Assembly (NCBI RefSeq): GCF_900115265.1
Contig: NZ_FOVU01000004.1
Coordinates: 742,987 to 806,986, forward strand
DNA: 64,000 nucleotides
Source: Bradyrhizobium sp. Ghvi
Lineage (GTDB): Bacteria; Pseudomonadota; Alphaproteobacteria; Rhizobiales; Xanthobacteraceae
Reading direction: 5' to 3'
Shown here piece by piece: positions 6,687 through 14,983 of this stretch. The notes below the pieces were generated by a model. That model worked only from the letters and a program-made list of their open reading frames with translations, did not search any database and had not been told where the DNA came from. The position numbers and the translations under genes were made by a program. How positions within the stretch are numbered: position 1 is the first letter of the stretch; the number at the start of each line of letters is the position of its first letter.

Positions 6687-8928
6687 TCCCGCCGCCGAGC
6701 GCCTTCCTGATCATCTCGGCGAGCTGGTTTCTGCGATAGGGCTTGGTCAGCAGCAGTACGCCATCGTCGAGCTTGCCGTGATGGACGATGGCGTTGTCGG
6801 TGTAGCCGGAGGTGTAGAGCACCTTGACGCCCGGCCGGCGTTTGGCGATTTCGTCGGCGAGCTCGCGCCCGCTCATGCCGCCAGGAATGACGATGTCGGT
6901 GAAGAGCAGGTCGAAGGCCTGGCCGGCGTCGATCAATTCGAGTGCGGCCTTGCTGTCGGCGGCGGCGACCGTGTTGTAGCCGAGACTCTGGAGCTGCGCG
7001 GTGACGAAGTTGCGCACCAGTGCATCGTCCTCGACGATGAAGATGGTCTCGGCGCCGCCTTCGGCCTGGGGCGCCGCGATGGCCGTGGCTACGCCGGTGC
7101 CTTCGCCCGGCGGCAGATAGAGCTTGATCGTGGTGCCGTGGCCTTCCTCGCTGTAGATCTTGATGTGGCCTCCCGACTGCTTGACGAAGCCGTAGACCAT
7201 GGAAAGGCCGAGACCCGAGCCCTTGCCGACCTCCTTGGTGGTGAAGAACGGCTCGAACGCCTTCTCTTGGACGCTCTGCTCCATGCCCGTGCCGGTATCG
7301 CTGACGGCGAGCATCACGTAAGGGCCGGGCCGCACGTCGACATTGGCTTGTGCGTAGGCCTCATCCAGCACGACCCGGTGGGTCTCGAGCAGCAGCTTGC
7401 CGCCATTCGGCATCGCATCGCGGGCGTTGATCGCCATGTTGAGCACGGCATTGGCGAGGCGCGATGGATCGATATGCGCGGTCATCGATCCTTGTTCCAG
7501 GACCGTCTCGATCTGGATCTGCTCGCCGAGGGTTGGGCGCAGGAGCTTTGCGATGTCGGCGATGGCGGCGTTGATCTCGACGTCGTGCGGCTGCAGCGGC
7601 TGTTTTCGCGCGAAGGCGAGGAGGTGCTGAATCAGTTCCGCGCAGCGCTCGGCGGCGTCGTCGATCAGGCGCGCCGTACGCTGCAACTCGGGCTGCTCCT
7701 TCAGGCTCGCCACCAGCGTCTCGGTGTTGCCCGAGATCACGGTGAGCATGTTGTTGAAGTCATGGGCGACGCCGCCGGTCAGCTTGCCGATAGCATCGAG
7801 CTTCTGCGACTGCTGCAGCTGCCGCTCGGTCTCGCGTGAGGCGGTCGCGTCGTGATAGACCAGCACGGCGCCGGAGATGTTGCCTTGCCCGTCGCGCATC
7901 GGCCTGCCGCTGACCATCAAATGGCGCACATTCTTGCCGCCGTGCGGGCGGACGATCATCTCCAGCTCTTCGAACTCGTCGCCGCGCAGCACGCGCACGG
8001 ACGGCAGCTCGTCGGATTTGAGCGGCGTGACGCCGTCGCCGTGAAAGACGTCGGACAGCGCGCGCAGATTGCGCAGGTTCATGCCGGCGCGGTGCAACAG
8101 CATCCGCTCCGCAGCCGGATTGGACAACAGCACGGTGCCTTCCTTGTCGATCACCAGCACTGCCTCCGCCATGCTGCGGAACGTGCTCTGGAGCACGTTG
8201 ACCGACAGGCGCAATTCGTCATGGGCGGTGACGAGGTGCTCGGTGCGTTCGGCCACGGCAGCCTCAAGAGCTGTCTTGGCAGCTTGGGTTTGTTCGAGCG
8301 AACTCTGAAGCTGCACTGTGGTACGCTGGCTCTCGCGTATTACCATGATGACCAGCAGCAGGATGACGAGGGCGCCGGCGACGTCGATGCCGAGCAGCAC
8401 GATGCCGGTACGGCGCGAATCCTGCGAACGCGCGCTGAGCAACCGTTCTTCTCCGGCGCTCAGACGGTCGAGGTTGCCGATCACCGTCTCCATCAGGCCG
8501 CGGCCTTCGGCCTTGCCGTTGAGCGCGGCAATGCCGGCCTCGTCGTTGGCCGCGCGCATACGCATCGCCTCGGCGGCGATTTCGAGCCGTCGCAGCGCCA
8601 ACGGTTCGGTCCCCTCCAGCAGCGCGACCTGGTCGGGATTGTCGCGGACGGCCCGTTTGAGCTCGGCCAGCGCGGGCGCGAGTTCGCCGCGCGCCGCCTG
8701 GAACTCGGCGGCGAAAGCCGAGCTGCGGTAGAGCTCGAAGCCGCGTGCCGCGCTTTCGGACCGGCGCATCAGAACGCGCAGGTTCGAGATCTTCTGCAGC
8801 ACCTCGACCGTGTGATTGACCCATACCGTATCCGACCTCGATTTGACGTCGAGGCCGATCGAAGCAGCGGTGATGATCAGGAGGATTGCAAGTCCAGCAC
8901 CGAGAATGACGCGCTGTGAGGGGATCAA
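6652..8928 (-). CDS. CHASE3-PAS hybrid sensor histidine kinase with receiver domain
   Basis: The 758-residue inner-membrane sensor has one helix at about residues 6-26, a CHASE3-type periplasmic helical domain, and a second helix near 190-210. These are followed by a coiled linker, a PAS domain (about 250-370), the HisKA site GGVAHDFNNML with His389, an HATPase domain (NAINARDAMPNGG, GTGMEQSV, GSGLGLSMVYGF), and a C-terminal receiver with phospho-acceptor Asp678 in LLFTDIVIPGG. I chose a TTG start at 8928 because it shares two bases with the TGA stop of the upstream receiver gene (TTGA), giving coupled translation. Longer versions would read through that gene. The architecture suggests stress or redox sensing with an internal phosphorelay; the stimulus is unknown. 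Confidence 0.92.
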   Translation of the reverse strand: MIPSQRVILGAGLAILLIITAASIGLDVKSRSDTVWVNHTVEVLQKISNLRVLMRRSESAARGFELYRSSAFAAEFQAARGELAPALAELKRAVRDNPDQVALLEGTEPLALRRLEIAAEAMRMRAANDEAGIAALNGKAEGRGLMETVIGNLDRLSAGEERLLSARSQDSRRTGIVLLGIDVAGALVILLLVIMVIRESQRTTVQLQSSLEQTQAAKTALEAAVAERTEHLVTAHDELRLSVNVLQSTFRSMAEAVLVIDKEGTVLLSNPAAERMLLHRAGMNLRNLRALSDVFHGDGVTPLKSDELPSVRVLRGDEFEELEMIVRPHGGKNVRHLMVSGRPMRDGQGNISGAVLVYHDATASRETERQLQQSQKLDAIGKLTGGVAHDFNNMLTVISGNTETLVASLKEQPELQRTARLIDDAAERCAELIQHLLAFARKQPLQPHDVEINAAIADIAKLLRPTLGEQIQIETVLEQGSMTAHIDPSRLANAVLNMAINARDAMPNGGKLLLETHRVVLDEAYAQANVDVRPGPYVMLAVSDTGTGMEQSVQEKAFEPFFTTKEVGKGSGLGLSMVYGFVKQSGGHIKIYSEEGHGTTIKLYLPPGEGTGVATAIAAPQAEGGAETIFIVEDDALVRNFVTAQLQSLGYNTVAAADSKAALELIDAGQAFDLLFTDIVIPGGMSGRELADEIAKRRPGVKVLYTSGYTDNAIVHHGKLDDGVLLLTKPYRRNQLAEMIRKALGGGTTASPAPPPRA

Positions 8929-9344
8929 GGGGCTTCTTTCTTGTCCTTCTCTGCGCTGTCGCCGGAACCGGCGAGGCATTCCCGGATCGTCGTCAACAGC
9001 GCCTCCGGCGTGAACGGCTTGCGTAGGCAGCGCGTCGCACCGAGCTCGAGCGCCATGCGGAGGAAGTCCGGGGAGGGCGAGGCGGACGAGGCGAAAGCAT
9101 AGCCCGACATGGCGATCAGCGGAATTGTCGGCGCGCGCTCATGGAAGATGCGGATGGATTCGAAGCCGCGCATATGCGGCATGAAGATATCAACCAGCAT
9201 CACATCAAATGTCTGCGCTTCGAGCGCAGCAAGCCCCGCTTCGCCGCCATCGGTCAATGTGACGTCGAAGCCCTGACGCTGGAGGAGGACCTCGATAGTC
9301 GCGCCGACCATCGGATCGTCGTCTACCACGAGGATGCGCGGCAT
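8925..9344 (-). CDS. Single-domain response regulator
   Basis: A stand-alone CheY-like receiver of 139 residues, with the acidic pocket VVDDDP near residues 6-11, phospho-acceptor Asp52 in MLVDIFMPHMRG, and the conserved Lys109 in CLRKPF. There is no output domain, so it must act through protein contacts or as a phosphate shuttle to or from the kinase encoded immediately downstream. That gene starts on a TTG overlapping this stop codon, so the two proteins should be made in fixed proportion. Pairing with the kinase is inferred from this coupling. Confidence 0.93.
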   Translation of the reverse strand: MPRILVVDDDPMVGATIEVLLQRQGFDVTLTDGGEAGLAALEAQTFDVMLVDIFMPHMRGFESIRIFHERAPTIPLIAMSGYAFASSASPSPDFLRMALELGATRCLRKPFTPEALLTTIRECLAGSGDSAEKDKKEAP

Positions 9345-9660
9345 GACATTTCCCAGTAAATCGAAGTCCCCACAGTATCTGCTGATATAGGCGAATCGTG
9401 TGCAGGGTCAATTTTGGATTAGGTTGGAATTGATATGCACGGCGCAATGCATAGCGATTATCGAGTTCCGGACATCAGCTGCATTCACGGAGCGGCGGAC
9501 AGATGAAGTTCCTCGGATTTCAATGACAGGTTGAGACAAAACCGTGCGGCCTGGAAAACCATTACAAGCGTGCGCGACCCGGGCGAGGAAGATCACCCAA
9601 GTCTCTCGTTGACGTGGGCGTGATTGCCGGCACCTGCGGCAAACCCGAGGCCGCTAAACG
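9345..9660. other. Gene-free region between receiver gene and BA14K gene
   Basis: About 316 bases with no convincing coding frame. A 62-codon minus-strand frame at 9408-9596 has no family resemblance or clear start and was not accepted. The stretch is noticeably AT-richer just upstream of the receiver gene (9360-9450), where that operon's promoter is expected. Confidence 0.5.
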
Positions 9661-9692
9661 AAAGGCGGCACCCTTGGTTGGGCGCCGCCCGA
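9661..9692 (-). terminator. Terminator after the BA14K gene
   Basis: On the minus strand GGCGGC...CC pairs with GG...GCCGCC around a short loop and is followed by TTTCG. It lies about 22 bases beyond the BA14K stop. The T-run is short, so termination efficiency is uncertain. Confidence 0.6.
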
Positions 9693-9713
9693 GAAGACGG
9701 ACTTCACGCCGCG

Positions 9714-10370
9714 TTACGGACAGGGATGGCGGAGGCCATCATAGCCGAGATAGGTACCGGACGCCGGGTCGTAGGACCGATAGCGCTGGGCACAATAGGC
9801 CGACGAGTCGCCGCCGACGTCGGGCACCACGGCGACAGACGCGCCGTCGTCATAATAGCCATCGTCGTAGTAGGAATCGTCGTAATACGGGCCGCCGTAA
9901 TAAGCGTACGAGCTGAGCCCACCGATCGCGGCGCCGGCCGCGAAGCCCGGCCAGAAGCCGCCATGATGTCGGTGGTGCCAGCCGCCATTCCAAGTGCCGC
10001 CGTTCCAATTGCCGCCGTTCCAGGTGCCGGTTGAGGCGGTCGCGAAGCTGCGGGTGCCGGCGCCGAACGTGGGCGAGCTGCGGCTAACGGTGGGCGAGCT
10101 GCTGCTAAACGTGCGGGTGCCGCTAAATGTTGGTGCAGGGCCACCACTGGGGCGCATGGCCGCGTTGGCTGTGAAATTGCCGCCGCCACCACCGATGCGC
10201 GGACCCCCGAAGCTACCGCCGCCGAAGTGCGCACCGCCTCCGCTAAAGTGGCCACCCCCGGCGCCAAAGCCGCCGGCACGCCCGCCATGGACCTGCGCGA
10301 AGCTCGGGGTGGCGATCGGAAGGACAAGTGCTAGCGCTGCGGCCGCACTCAAAACTCTGAGACTGTTCAT
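9714..10370 (-). CDS. BA14K-family secreted glycine-rich protein
   Basis: The 218-residue protein starts with a cleavable signal peptide (MNSLRVLSAAAALALVLP, cut near SFA-QVHGG). A long Gly/Phe/Ser-rich low-complexity region follows, then WNGG repeats, a short hydrophobic glycine-rich helix (FAAGAAIGGLSSYAYYGG), and a Tyr/Asp-rich stretch. It ends with YCAQRYRSYDPASGTYLGYD, the signature of the BA14K family, named after a Brucella immunoreactive protein with lectin-like activity. The ATG at 10370 is chosen because GGAG lies 7 bases before it. It is probably exported to the periplasm or envelope. The family call is firm from the C-terminus; its role in this organism is not known. Confidence 0.88.
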   Translation of the reverse strand: MNSLRVLSAAAALALVLPIATPSFAQVHGGRAGGFGAGGGHFSGGGAHFGGGSFGGPRIGGGGGNFTANAAMRPSGGPAPTFSGTRTFSSSSPTVSRSSPTFGAGTRSFATASTGTWNGGNWNGGTWNGGWHHRHHGGFWPGFAAGAAIGGLSSYAYYGGPYYDDSYYDDGYYDDGASVAVVPDVGGDSSAYCAQRYRSYDPASGTYLGYDGLRHPCP

Positions 10371-10582
10371 GTGCAAACTCCTTTTCCCGGAAGCAAATCC
10401 CTTGAAGGGGCTGCAGTTCCTGGATCACGACGGTTTGCGCTGGTGGGGCGGATTTCCACCTTGTAGCAGCCGAGCTGTGCTTTGCGTCGCTGCGTTTGGA
10501 GTAGGGTACGGTCGCGCCCGCCGAACTGGACATTTGGCCGGCCGGATGGCATCAGGACCCCACGAAGCAGGGCCCTTGCCGC

Positions 10583-10990
10583 ATGAAACAATTCTTCCTG
10601 AAACTCTTCACCTGGTGGAACGGCCAGACCTTTGGCACCCAACTCTGGACCTCCAGGTTCGGGGAGCTGGTTGGCCAGGACGAGCAGGGCAACCGCTACT
10701 ACCGCACTGCCGGCGGCAAGATCGACCCGACGCTCGGTTTCGAGCGGCGCTGGGTGATCTACAACGGCTATGCTGAAGCCAGCCGCATTCCGCCGGCCTG
10801 GCACGGCTGGATCCACCACGTCGTCGACGTGCCTCCGACCGAGCTCAATTACCAGCCACGCGAGTGGGAGAAGCCGCACCAGCCCAATCTCACCGGCACG
10901 GCGAAGGCCTACCGGCCGTCCGGCTCGACGCTCGCCAGCGGCAGGAGGCCGAAGGCGACCGGCGACTACCAGCCCTGGACGCCGGGTTAA
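10583..10990 (+). CDS. NADH:ubiquinone oxidoreductase accessory subunit, NDUFA12 (B17.2) family
   Basis: The 135-residue protein matches the NDUFA12 family: N-terminal KLFTWWNGQTFGTQLWT, then GVxxYYR-like GNRYYRTAGG, ERRWVIYNG and PPAWHGWIHH. Alphaproteobacteria share this supernumerary complex I subunit with mitochondria, and in many of them the gene lies apart from the nuo operon, as here. It should sit on the matrix (cytoplasmic) side of complex I. In related genomes it often neighbours the DUF2155 and aat genes, which here are about 5 kb away with other genes between. Confidence 0.93.
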   Translation: MKQFFLKLFTWWNGQTFGTQLWTSRFGELVGQDEQGNRYYRTAGGKIDPTLGFERRWVIYNGYAEASRIPPAWHGWIHHVVDVPPTELNYQPREWEKPHQPNLTGTAKAYRPSGSTLASGRRPKATGDYQPWTPG

Positions 10991-11276
10991 TCGCGCTCTT
11001 CAATTCCTGGTTTGGATGCACGCGCATCCGTATCGCTTCGCTGTGGACAACGGGAACAGCGGGGATGCCGGCTGCGCGGGCGTTGCGCCTGACCGAGCGA
11101 TGCGGCTCAATGAACCCATCTTATGGAGATGGGAAACCATCGCGTTCGGTTCGGGCAACAGTTCGCGAACTGTCCCGAGATGCAGCGGCTGCCGAGGAAG
11201 GACTCGATCGGGAGATAGGCCCCCGGTCTGGAGCTCCGAAATCGCCCGATGAGAATGTGCGCCGCCGTGAGACAGG
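10991..11276. other. 286-bp region with no recognised gene
   Basis: No plausible protein frame was found. The stretch contains several local inverted repeats (for example CAGTTCGCGAACTG near 11158-11171) and ends in a strong terminator that also works rightward. A small RNA ending there is possible but not demonstrated. Confidence 0.4.
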
Positions 11277-11308
11277 AAAGGCCGCTTGGGAAACCGAGCG
11301 GCCTTTTT
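11277..11308. terminator. Bidirectional terminator
   Basis: AAAGGCCGCT (11277-11286) pairs with AGCGGCCTTT (11297-11306), with TTTTT at its right end. It serves the leftward DJ-1-family gene ending at 11322 and would stop rightward transcripts arriving from NDUFA12 or from an RNA encoded in 10991-11276. Confidence 0.85.
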
Positions 11309-11321
11309 CTGTTGGGTCTCT

Positions 11322-12008
11322 CTAGGCCAACCGCTCGGCGGCGCGCTTGGCGGCATCGAGGCGCCGCGCCTGCCATGGCGCGACCCGCTCCTTCATGAGT
11401 GCGAGCACCTCGGCCGGCGCAGTCTCCGGCGAGCCGGCATTGAAGGGCGGCGCGGGATTGTATTCGAGGCGGAGCTGAATGGCCTCTGCGGTGGTGCGAT
11501 CGACCAGCAGAGACACCAGCTTCAAGGCGAAATCGATTCCTGCGGTGACGCCGCCGCCGGTCACCCGGTTGCGATCGATGCAGACGCGCGTCTTCGTCGG
11601 CGTTGCGCCGAATAGCGGCAGCATCTCCATCGCGCTCCAGTGCGTGGCGGCATTGTAGCCCTTCAAGAGCCCGGCCGCGCCCAGCACAAGCGATCCCGTG
11701 CAGACCGACGTGACGAATTTGGCGCTCGCAGCCTGCTTGCGCACGAAATCGAGGGTTTCCTCGTCGTTGAGGAGTGCGTCGGTGCCGAAGCCACCGGGAA
11801 TGCAGATCACATCCAGCTGCGGGCAGTCGGCGAAGGTCACTGATGGCGTCAGCATCAGCACGGAATCGCTCGGCACCGCATCCAGCGTCTTCCAGATCAG
11901 GTGCACTTTCGCGCCGGGGACGGAGGAAAACACCTGCAAGGGACCGGTGAAATCGAGCTGGGTGACGTGCGGAAACACCAAAAGTCCGATCTGGAGCGAT
12001 GCCGGCAT
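11322..12008 (-). CDS. DJ-1/PfpI-family protein, isonitrile hydratase-like
   Basis: The 228-residue protein has the class I glutamine amidotransferase-like fold of the DJ-1/PfpI family. Its nucleophile-elbow Cys lies in FVTSVCTGSLVLGAAGLL, and downstream come AATHW and VTGGGVTAGID. This pattern matches isonitrile (cyclohexyl-isocyanide) hydratases that convert isonitriles to N-formamides. The start at 12008 (MPASLQIGLLVF) has a good GGGAGG five bases upstream; a longer frame to 12101 has no support. It is divergent, with 85 bases between, from an AraC-type regulator carrying the same domain, which may regulate it. Substrate assignment is inferred from family resemblance. Confidence 0.85.
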   Translation of the reverse strand: MPASLQIGLLVFPHVTQLDFTGPLQVFSSVPGAKVHLIWKTLDAVPSDSVLMLTPSVTFADCPQLDVICIPGGFGTDALLNDEETLDFVRKQAASAKFVTSVCTGSLVLGAAGLLKGYNAATHWSAMEMLPLFGATPTKTRVCIDRNRVTGGGVTAGIDFALKLVSLLVDRTTAEAIQLRLEYNPAPPFNAGSPETAPAEVLALMKERVAPWQARRLDAAKRAAERLA

Positions 12009-12093
12009 GAGAGCCTCCCATGAAGTGCTTGACTGGCGCAGGATGGCATGGTGCTCTCCTGTCCAAAATGGCATATTTCCCTCGCTTTCGGAC

Positions 12094-13038
12094 ATGAGCA
12101 TGATCGGCGTCCTGATCTTCCCGGATTTTCAACTGCTCGATGCAGCCGGTCCGATCTCGGTGTTCGAGATCGCGGCACGCGCGAGCGGTAAGCCGCTCGC
12201 GCTGCGGGTGCTGGCGCTGAACGCAGGCGCCGTGCGCTCGTCGTCCGGCGTCGAGATGATGGCGCGCGATTTCAAATCCGCGAATGCGATCACGACGCTG
12301 ATCGTGGCGGGCGGCGCGGGTGTATCGGCGCCGTCGCGCTGTCCCGCAACCATCGCTTTCGTGCAGCGGTTGGCGAGGCGCGGCGTACGGATCGCCAGTG
12401 TCTGCTCCGGCGCCTATGTGCTGGCGGAGGCCGGCCTGCTCGACGGCCGCCGCGCCACCACGCATTGGGGCCGGACGCGCGATTTCGTCGCGCGCTATCC
12501 GAAGATCAAGTTCGAGCCGGACCAGATCTTCACCCACGACGGCAATGTCTGGACGTCGGCGGGCATCAGCGCCGGCATCGACCTCGCGCTGGCGATGGTT
12601 ACGGAGGACCATGGCGAGGAGATCGCGCAGGCCGCCGCGCGCCAGCTCGTGCTCTACCATCGCCGCAGCGGCGGCCAGTCGCAGTTCTCGTCGCTGTTGG
12701 AGCTGAAGACGCCGAACGGCCGCTTCGGTGCGCTGCTGTCATGGGCGCGCGAGAATCTCGACGCGCGGCTGACGGTGGAGGACCTCGCCGATCGCGCCGG
12801 CATGAGCGCGCGGCACTTTGCCCGCGCGTTCGCCGCCGAGACCGGCACGACGCCGTCAAAGGCGATCGAGCGCTTACGGATCGAGGTTGCCCGCGAGCGC
12901 GTGCAGTCCTCGCGCGAGGCCATCGAGCTCGTCGCGGAGGCGACCGGCTTCCGCGATCCCGAGCGCATGCGGCGCGCCTTCATCCGCGCCTTCGGTCAGC
13001 CGCCGCAGGCACTGCGACGCGCGGCGAGGGCCGGCTAA
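12094..13038 (+). CDS. GlxA-family AraC-type transcriptional regulator
   Basis: The 314-residue protein has an N-terminal DJ-1/PfpI domain (MIGVLIFPDFQLLDAAGP, with a Cys in IASVCSGAYVLAEAGLL and ATTHW). A C-terminal AraC helix-turn-helix pair starts about residue 225 (LTVEDLADRAGMSARHFARA, then AIELVAEATGFRDPERMRRA). This is the GlxA architecture, in which the amidase-like domain probably senses a ligand. I chose the start at 12094 because upstream codons in the frame overlap the divergent gene; a second ATG at 12100 is also possible. It likely controls the divergent hydratase-like gene and itself from the 85-bp spacer. Confidence 0.9.
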   Translation: MSMIGVLIFPDFQLLDAAGPISVFEIAARASGKPLALRVLALNAGAVRSSSGVEMMARDFKSANAITTLIVAGGAGVSAPSRCPATIAFVQRLARRGVRIASVCSGAYVLAEAGLLDGRRATTHWGRTRDFVARYPKIKFEPDQIFTHDGNVWTSAGISAGIDLALAMVTEDHGEEIAQAAARQLVLYHRRSGGQSQFSSLLELKTPNGRFGALLSWARENLDARLTVEDLADRAGMSARHFARAFAAETGTTPSKAIERLRIEVARERVQSSREAIELVAEATGFRDPERMRRAFIRAFGQPPQALRRAARAG

Positions 13039-13053
13039 GGCGAGCACAAATCG

Positions 13054-13938
13054 TCAGCCGAAAGCCTTGCCGACCTCGCGACCGACCGATGCGATCACAT
13101 CATTTCTTCCATTGGGGTCGAGCGATGCGCCGGTGAGGTAGACCGCGATGATGAGCGGCGAACGCTCGGGCGGCCACACGATGGCGACGTCGTTGGTGGT
13201 GCCATGTTCACCCGCGCCGGTCTTGTCGCCCACACGCCAGCCATGCGGCAGGCCGGCGCGTAAACGCGTATCTCCGGTCTTGTTGGCGATGAGCCATTTG
13301 CCGAGTTGATCGCGACCTTCCGGGAGCAAGACGTCACCGAGCAGCAAGCGCCGATAATTTGCGGCCATCGCATTCGGCGTCGTCGTGTCGCGCGGATCGC
13401 CCGGCGTGGCCTCGTTCAGCTCGGTTTCAATCCGGTCCAATCTCGTGATGTCGTCGCCGAGGCTGCGCGCGAAGCTGGTCAAGCCGGCCGGATCGCCGAT
13501 ATTTTTGAGAAGCGCGTTGCCGGCCGTGTTGTCGCTCATGGTAATGGCAGCCTCGCAAAGTTCGCGAAGCGACATTCCTTCGCCGCCGACATGCTTGCCG
13601 GTGACGGGCGAGTATTCGACGAGATCGGCCTGTTCGATACGAACCCGTCGTTCAAGGCCTTCCAGCTTGCTGCCCGCGGCTTTGAGGACTGCCGCCGAAG
13701 CCAGCACCTTGAACGTGCTGCACATGGGAAAGCGTTCGTCGCCCCTGTGATGGATCGGAACGCCCGTATTCGTGTCGAGTACGGAGACCCCGAGTCGGCC
13801 GCCACTCTTCAGCTCCAACTGTTTAATGGCATCGATCAGCGGCGCAGTTCCGCTTGGGGCAGCACGCAAAACATTCGGCAGGAAGAGACTTCCGGCGACC
13901 GCAAGTGTAGATGAACCGAATTGACGTCGTGTGAGCAT
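13054..13938 (-). CDS. Class A beta-lactamase
   Basis: The 294-residue protein has all class A serine beta-lactamase motifs: STFK (catalytic Ser) in MCSTFKVLASAAVLK, SDN in ITMSDNTAGN, the omega-loop Glu in ETELNEATPGD, and KTG in GDKTGAGEHGTTND. The N-terminus (MLTRRQFGSSTLAVAGSLFL) carries twin arginines followed by a hydrophobic stretch, so Tat export to the periplasm is likely. The start at 13938 has GGGAG six bases upstream. The gene is divergent from an AmpR-like LysR regulator, the classic inducible arrangement. It ends 15 bases from the convergent GlxA-type gene. It is probably an intrinsic chromosomal penicillinase. Confidence 0.95.
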   Translation of the reverse strand: MLTRRQFGSSTLAVAGSLFLPNVLRAAPSGTAPLIDAIKQLELKSGGRLGVSVLDTNTGVPIHHRGDERFPMCSTFKVLASAAVLKAAGSKLEGLERRVRIEQADLVEYSPVTGKHVGGEGMSLRELCEAAITMSDNTAGNALLKNIGDPAGLTSFARSLGDDITRLDRIETELNEATPGDPRDTTTPNAMAANYRRLLLGDVLLPEGRDQLGKWLIANKTGDTRLRAGLPHGWRVGDKTGAGEHGTTNDVAIVWPPERSPLIIAVYLTGASLDPNGRNDVIASVGREVGKAFG

Positions 13939-14038
13939 GGAGCACTCCCGTGAATTGCGAGAAGGTTTTTGCGTCGAGCTCCGGCAATTGACAAACGATG
14001 CTTCGTAAGGCCATCCATAAGTAAAACTTGGATCAGAA
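13939..14038. promoter_or_regulatory. Divergent promoter region between beta-lactamase and AmpR-like gene
   Basis: The 100-bp spacer must hold both promoters and the LysR operator. It contains a TTGACA at 13988-13993 pointing at the regulator gene, and the inverted pair AATTGC / GCAATT separated by 27 bases. No single T-N11-A operator stands out. Confidence 0.5.
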
Positions 14039-14941
14039 ATGGCCCGCCGTTCCGCCAGTATTTCCAGTCTGCCTCTGAACGCACTTCGCTCATTCGAGGC
14101 GGCAGCGCGCCACCTGAGCTTCACCAAGGCCGGTCTCGAGCTTCGGGTGTCCCAGGCCGCCGTGAGCCAGCAGGTGCGAACCCTGGAAGAGAGTCTGCGC
14201 GTCAAGCTTTTCAAGCGACTGACCCGCGGGCTTGCACTCACCGAAGAAGGCGAGGCGCTGCAGCCCGTCATCTCGAGCGCTTTCAGCCAGATCAATCAGG
14301 TGCTCGACCGATTCGAGAACGGCCGCATGCGCGAGAGTCTGGCGATCGGCGTGGTCGGAACGTTCGCATCCGGCTGGCTGCTTCCGCGCCTCGGCAGCTT
14401 CACCTCGAGCCATCCGCATATCGACGTCAGGATTTACGCGAACAACAACCGTGTGGATCTTGGTGGCGAAGGATTGGACTTTGCCATTCGATTTGGCGAC
14501 GGCGCGTGGCACGGAACCAACGCCGAGCGTCTGGTCGATGCGCATTTCACACCGATGTGCGCGCCCGATGTCGCCAAGCGGCTCAAACATCCAGCCGATC
14601 TCCATAAGGAGGTGCTGTTGCGCTCGTATCGGCCGGGCGAATGGGCGCACTGGTTCGAGGCGGCAAAATGCAGGCAACCACGGATGACGGGCCCGATCTT
14701 CGACTCTTCAGTCTCCATGGCGCATGCGGCAGCTCAAGGCGCCGGCGTCGCCCTGCTGCCCGTCGCCCTGTTCTCCGACGATCTGTCGCGCAAGCGGCTG
14801 GTTTGCCCCTATGATGGTCAGGTCTTTCTGGGATCCTATTGGCTCACGTCCCTGAAATCGAAAAGGTTCTCACATGCGATGAAGGCCTTTCGCGACTGGA
14901 TCCTGGCAGAGTGCAAGAAAAAGAGATCGCGCAATGCGTAG
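14039..14941 (+). CDS. LysR-type regulator, AmpR-like, of the adjacent beta-lactamase
   Basis: The 300-residue LysR-family protein has an N-terminal winged helix (SLPLNALRSFEAAARHLSFT, then RVSQAAVSQQVRTLEESL) and a periplasmic-binding-like effector domain (about residues 95-295). The wording around the helix and the domain segments VVGTFASGWLLPRLGSF and LDFAIRFGDGAWHGT are typical of the GcvA/AmpR branch. It lies divergent from a class A beta-lactamase with 100 bases between. In such pairs the regulator senses muropeptides that accumulate during beta-lactam stress. The AmpR role is inferred from branch and position. Confidence 0.9.
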   Translation: MARRSASISSLPLNALRSFEAAARHLSFTKAGLELRVSQAAVSQQVRTLEESLRVKLFKRLTRGLALTEEGEALQPVISSAFSQINQVLDRFENGRMRESLAIGVVGTFASGWLLPRLGSFTSSHPHIDVRIYANNNRVDLGGEGLDFAIRFGDGAWHGTNAERLVDAHFTPMCAPDVAKRLKHPADLHKEVLLRSYRPGEWAHWFEAAKCRQPRMTGPIFDSSVSMAHAAAQGAGVALLPVALFSDDLSRKRLVCPYDGQVFLGSYWLTSLKSKRFSHAMKAFRDWILAECKKKRSRNA

Positions 14942-14983
14942 ACCTTCGCCTCCTCGCGGACGGGGCTGGCGAGGCCCACGCGG

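Noticed and set aside
9408..9596. 62-codon minus-strand frame upstream of the receiver gene
   Set aside because: No family resemblance, no clear ribosome binding site, and unusual composition.
11698..12093. N-terminal extension of the GlxA-type regulator
   Set aside because: It overlaps the divergent DJ-1-family gene and encodes no conserved sequence.
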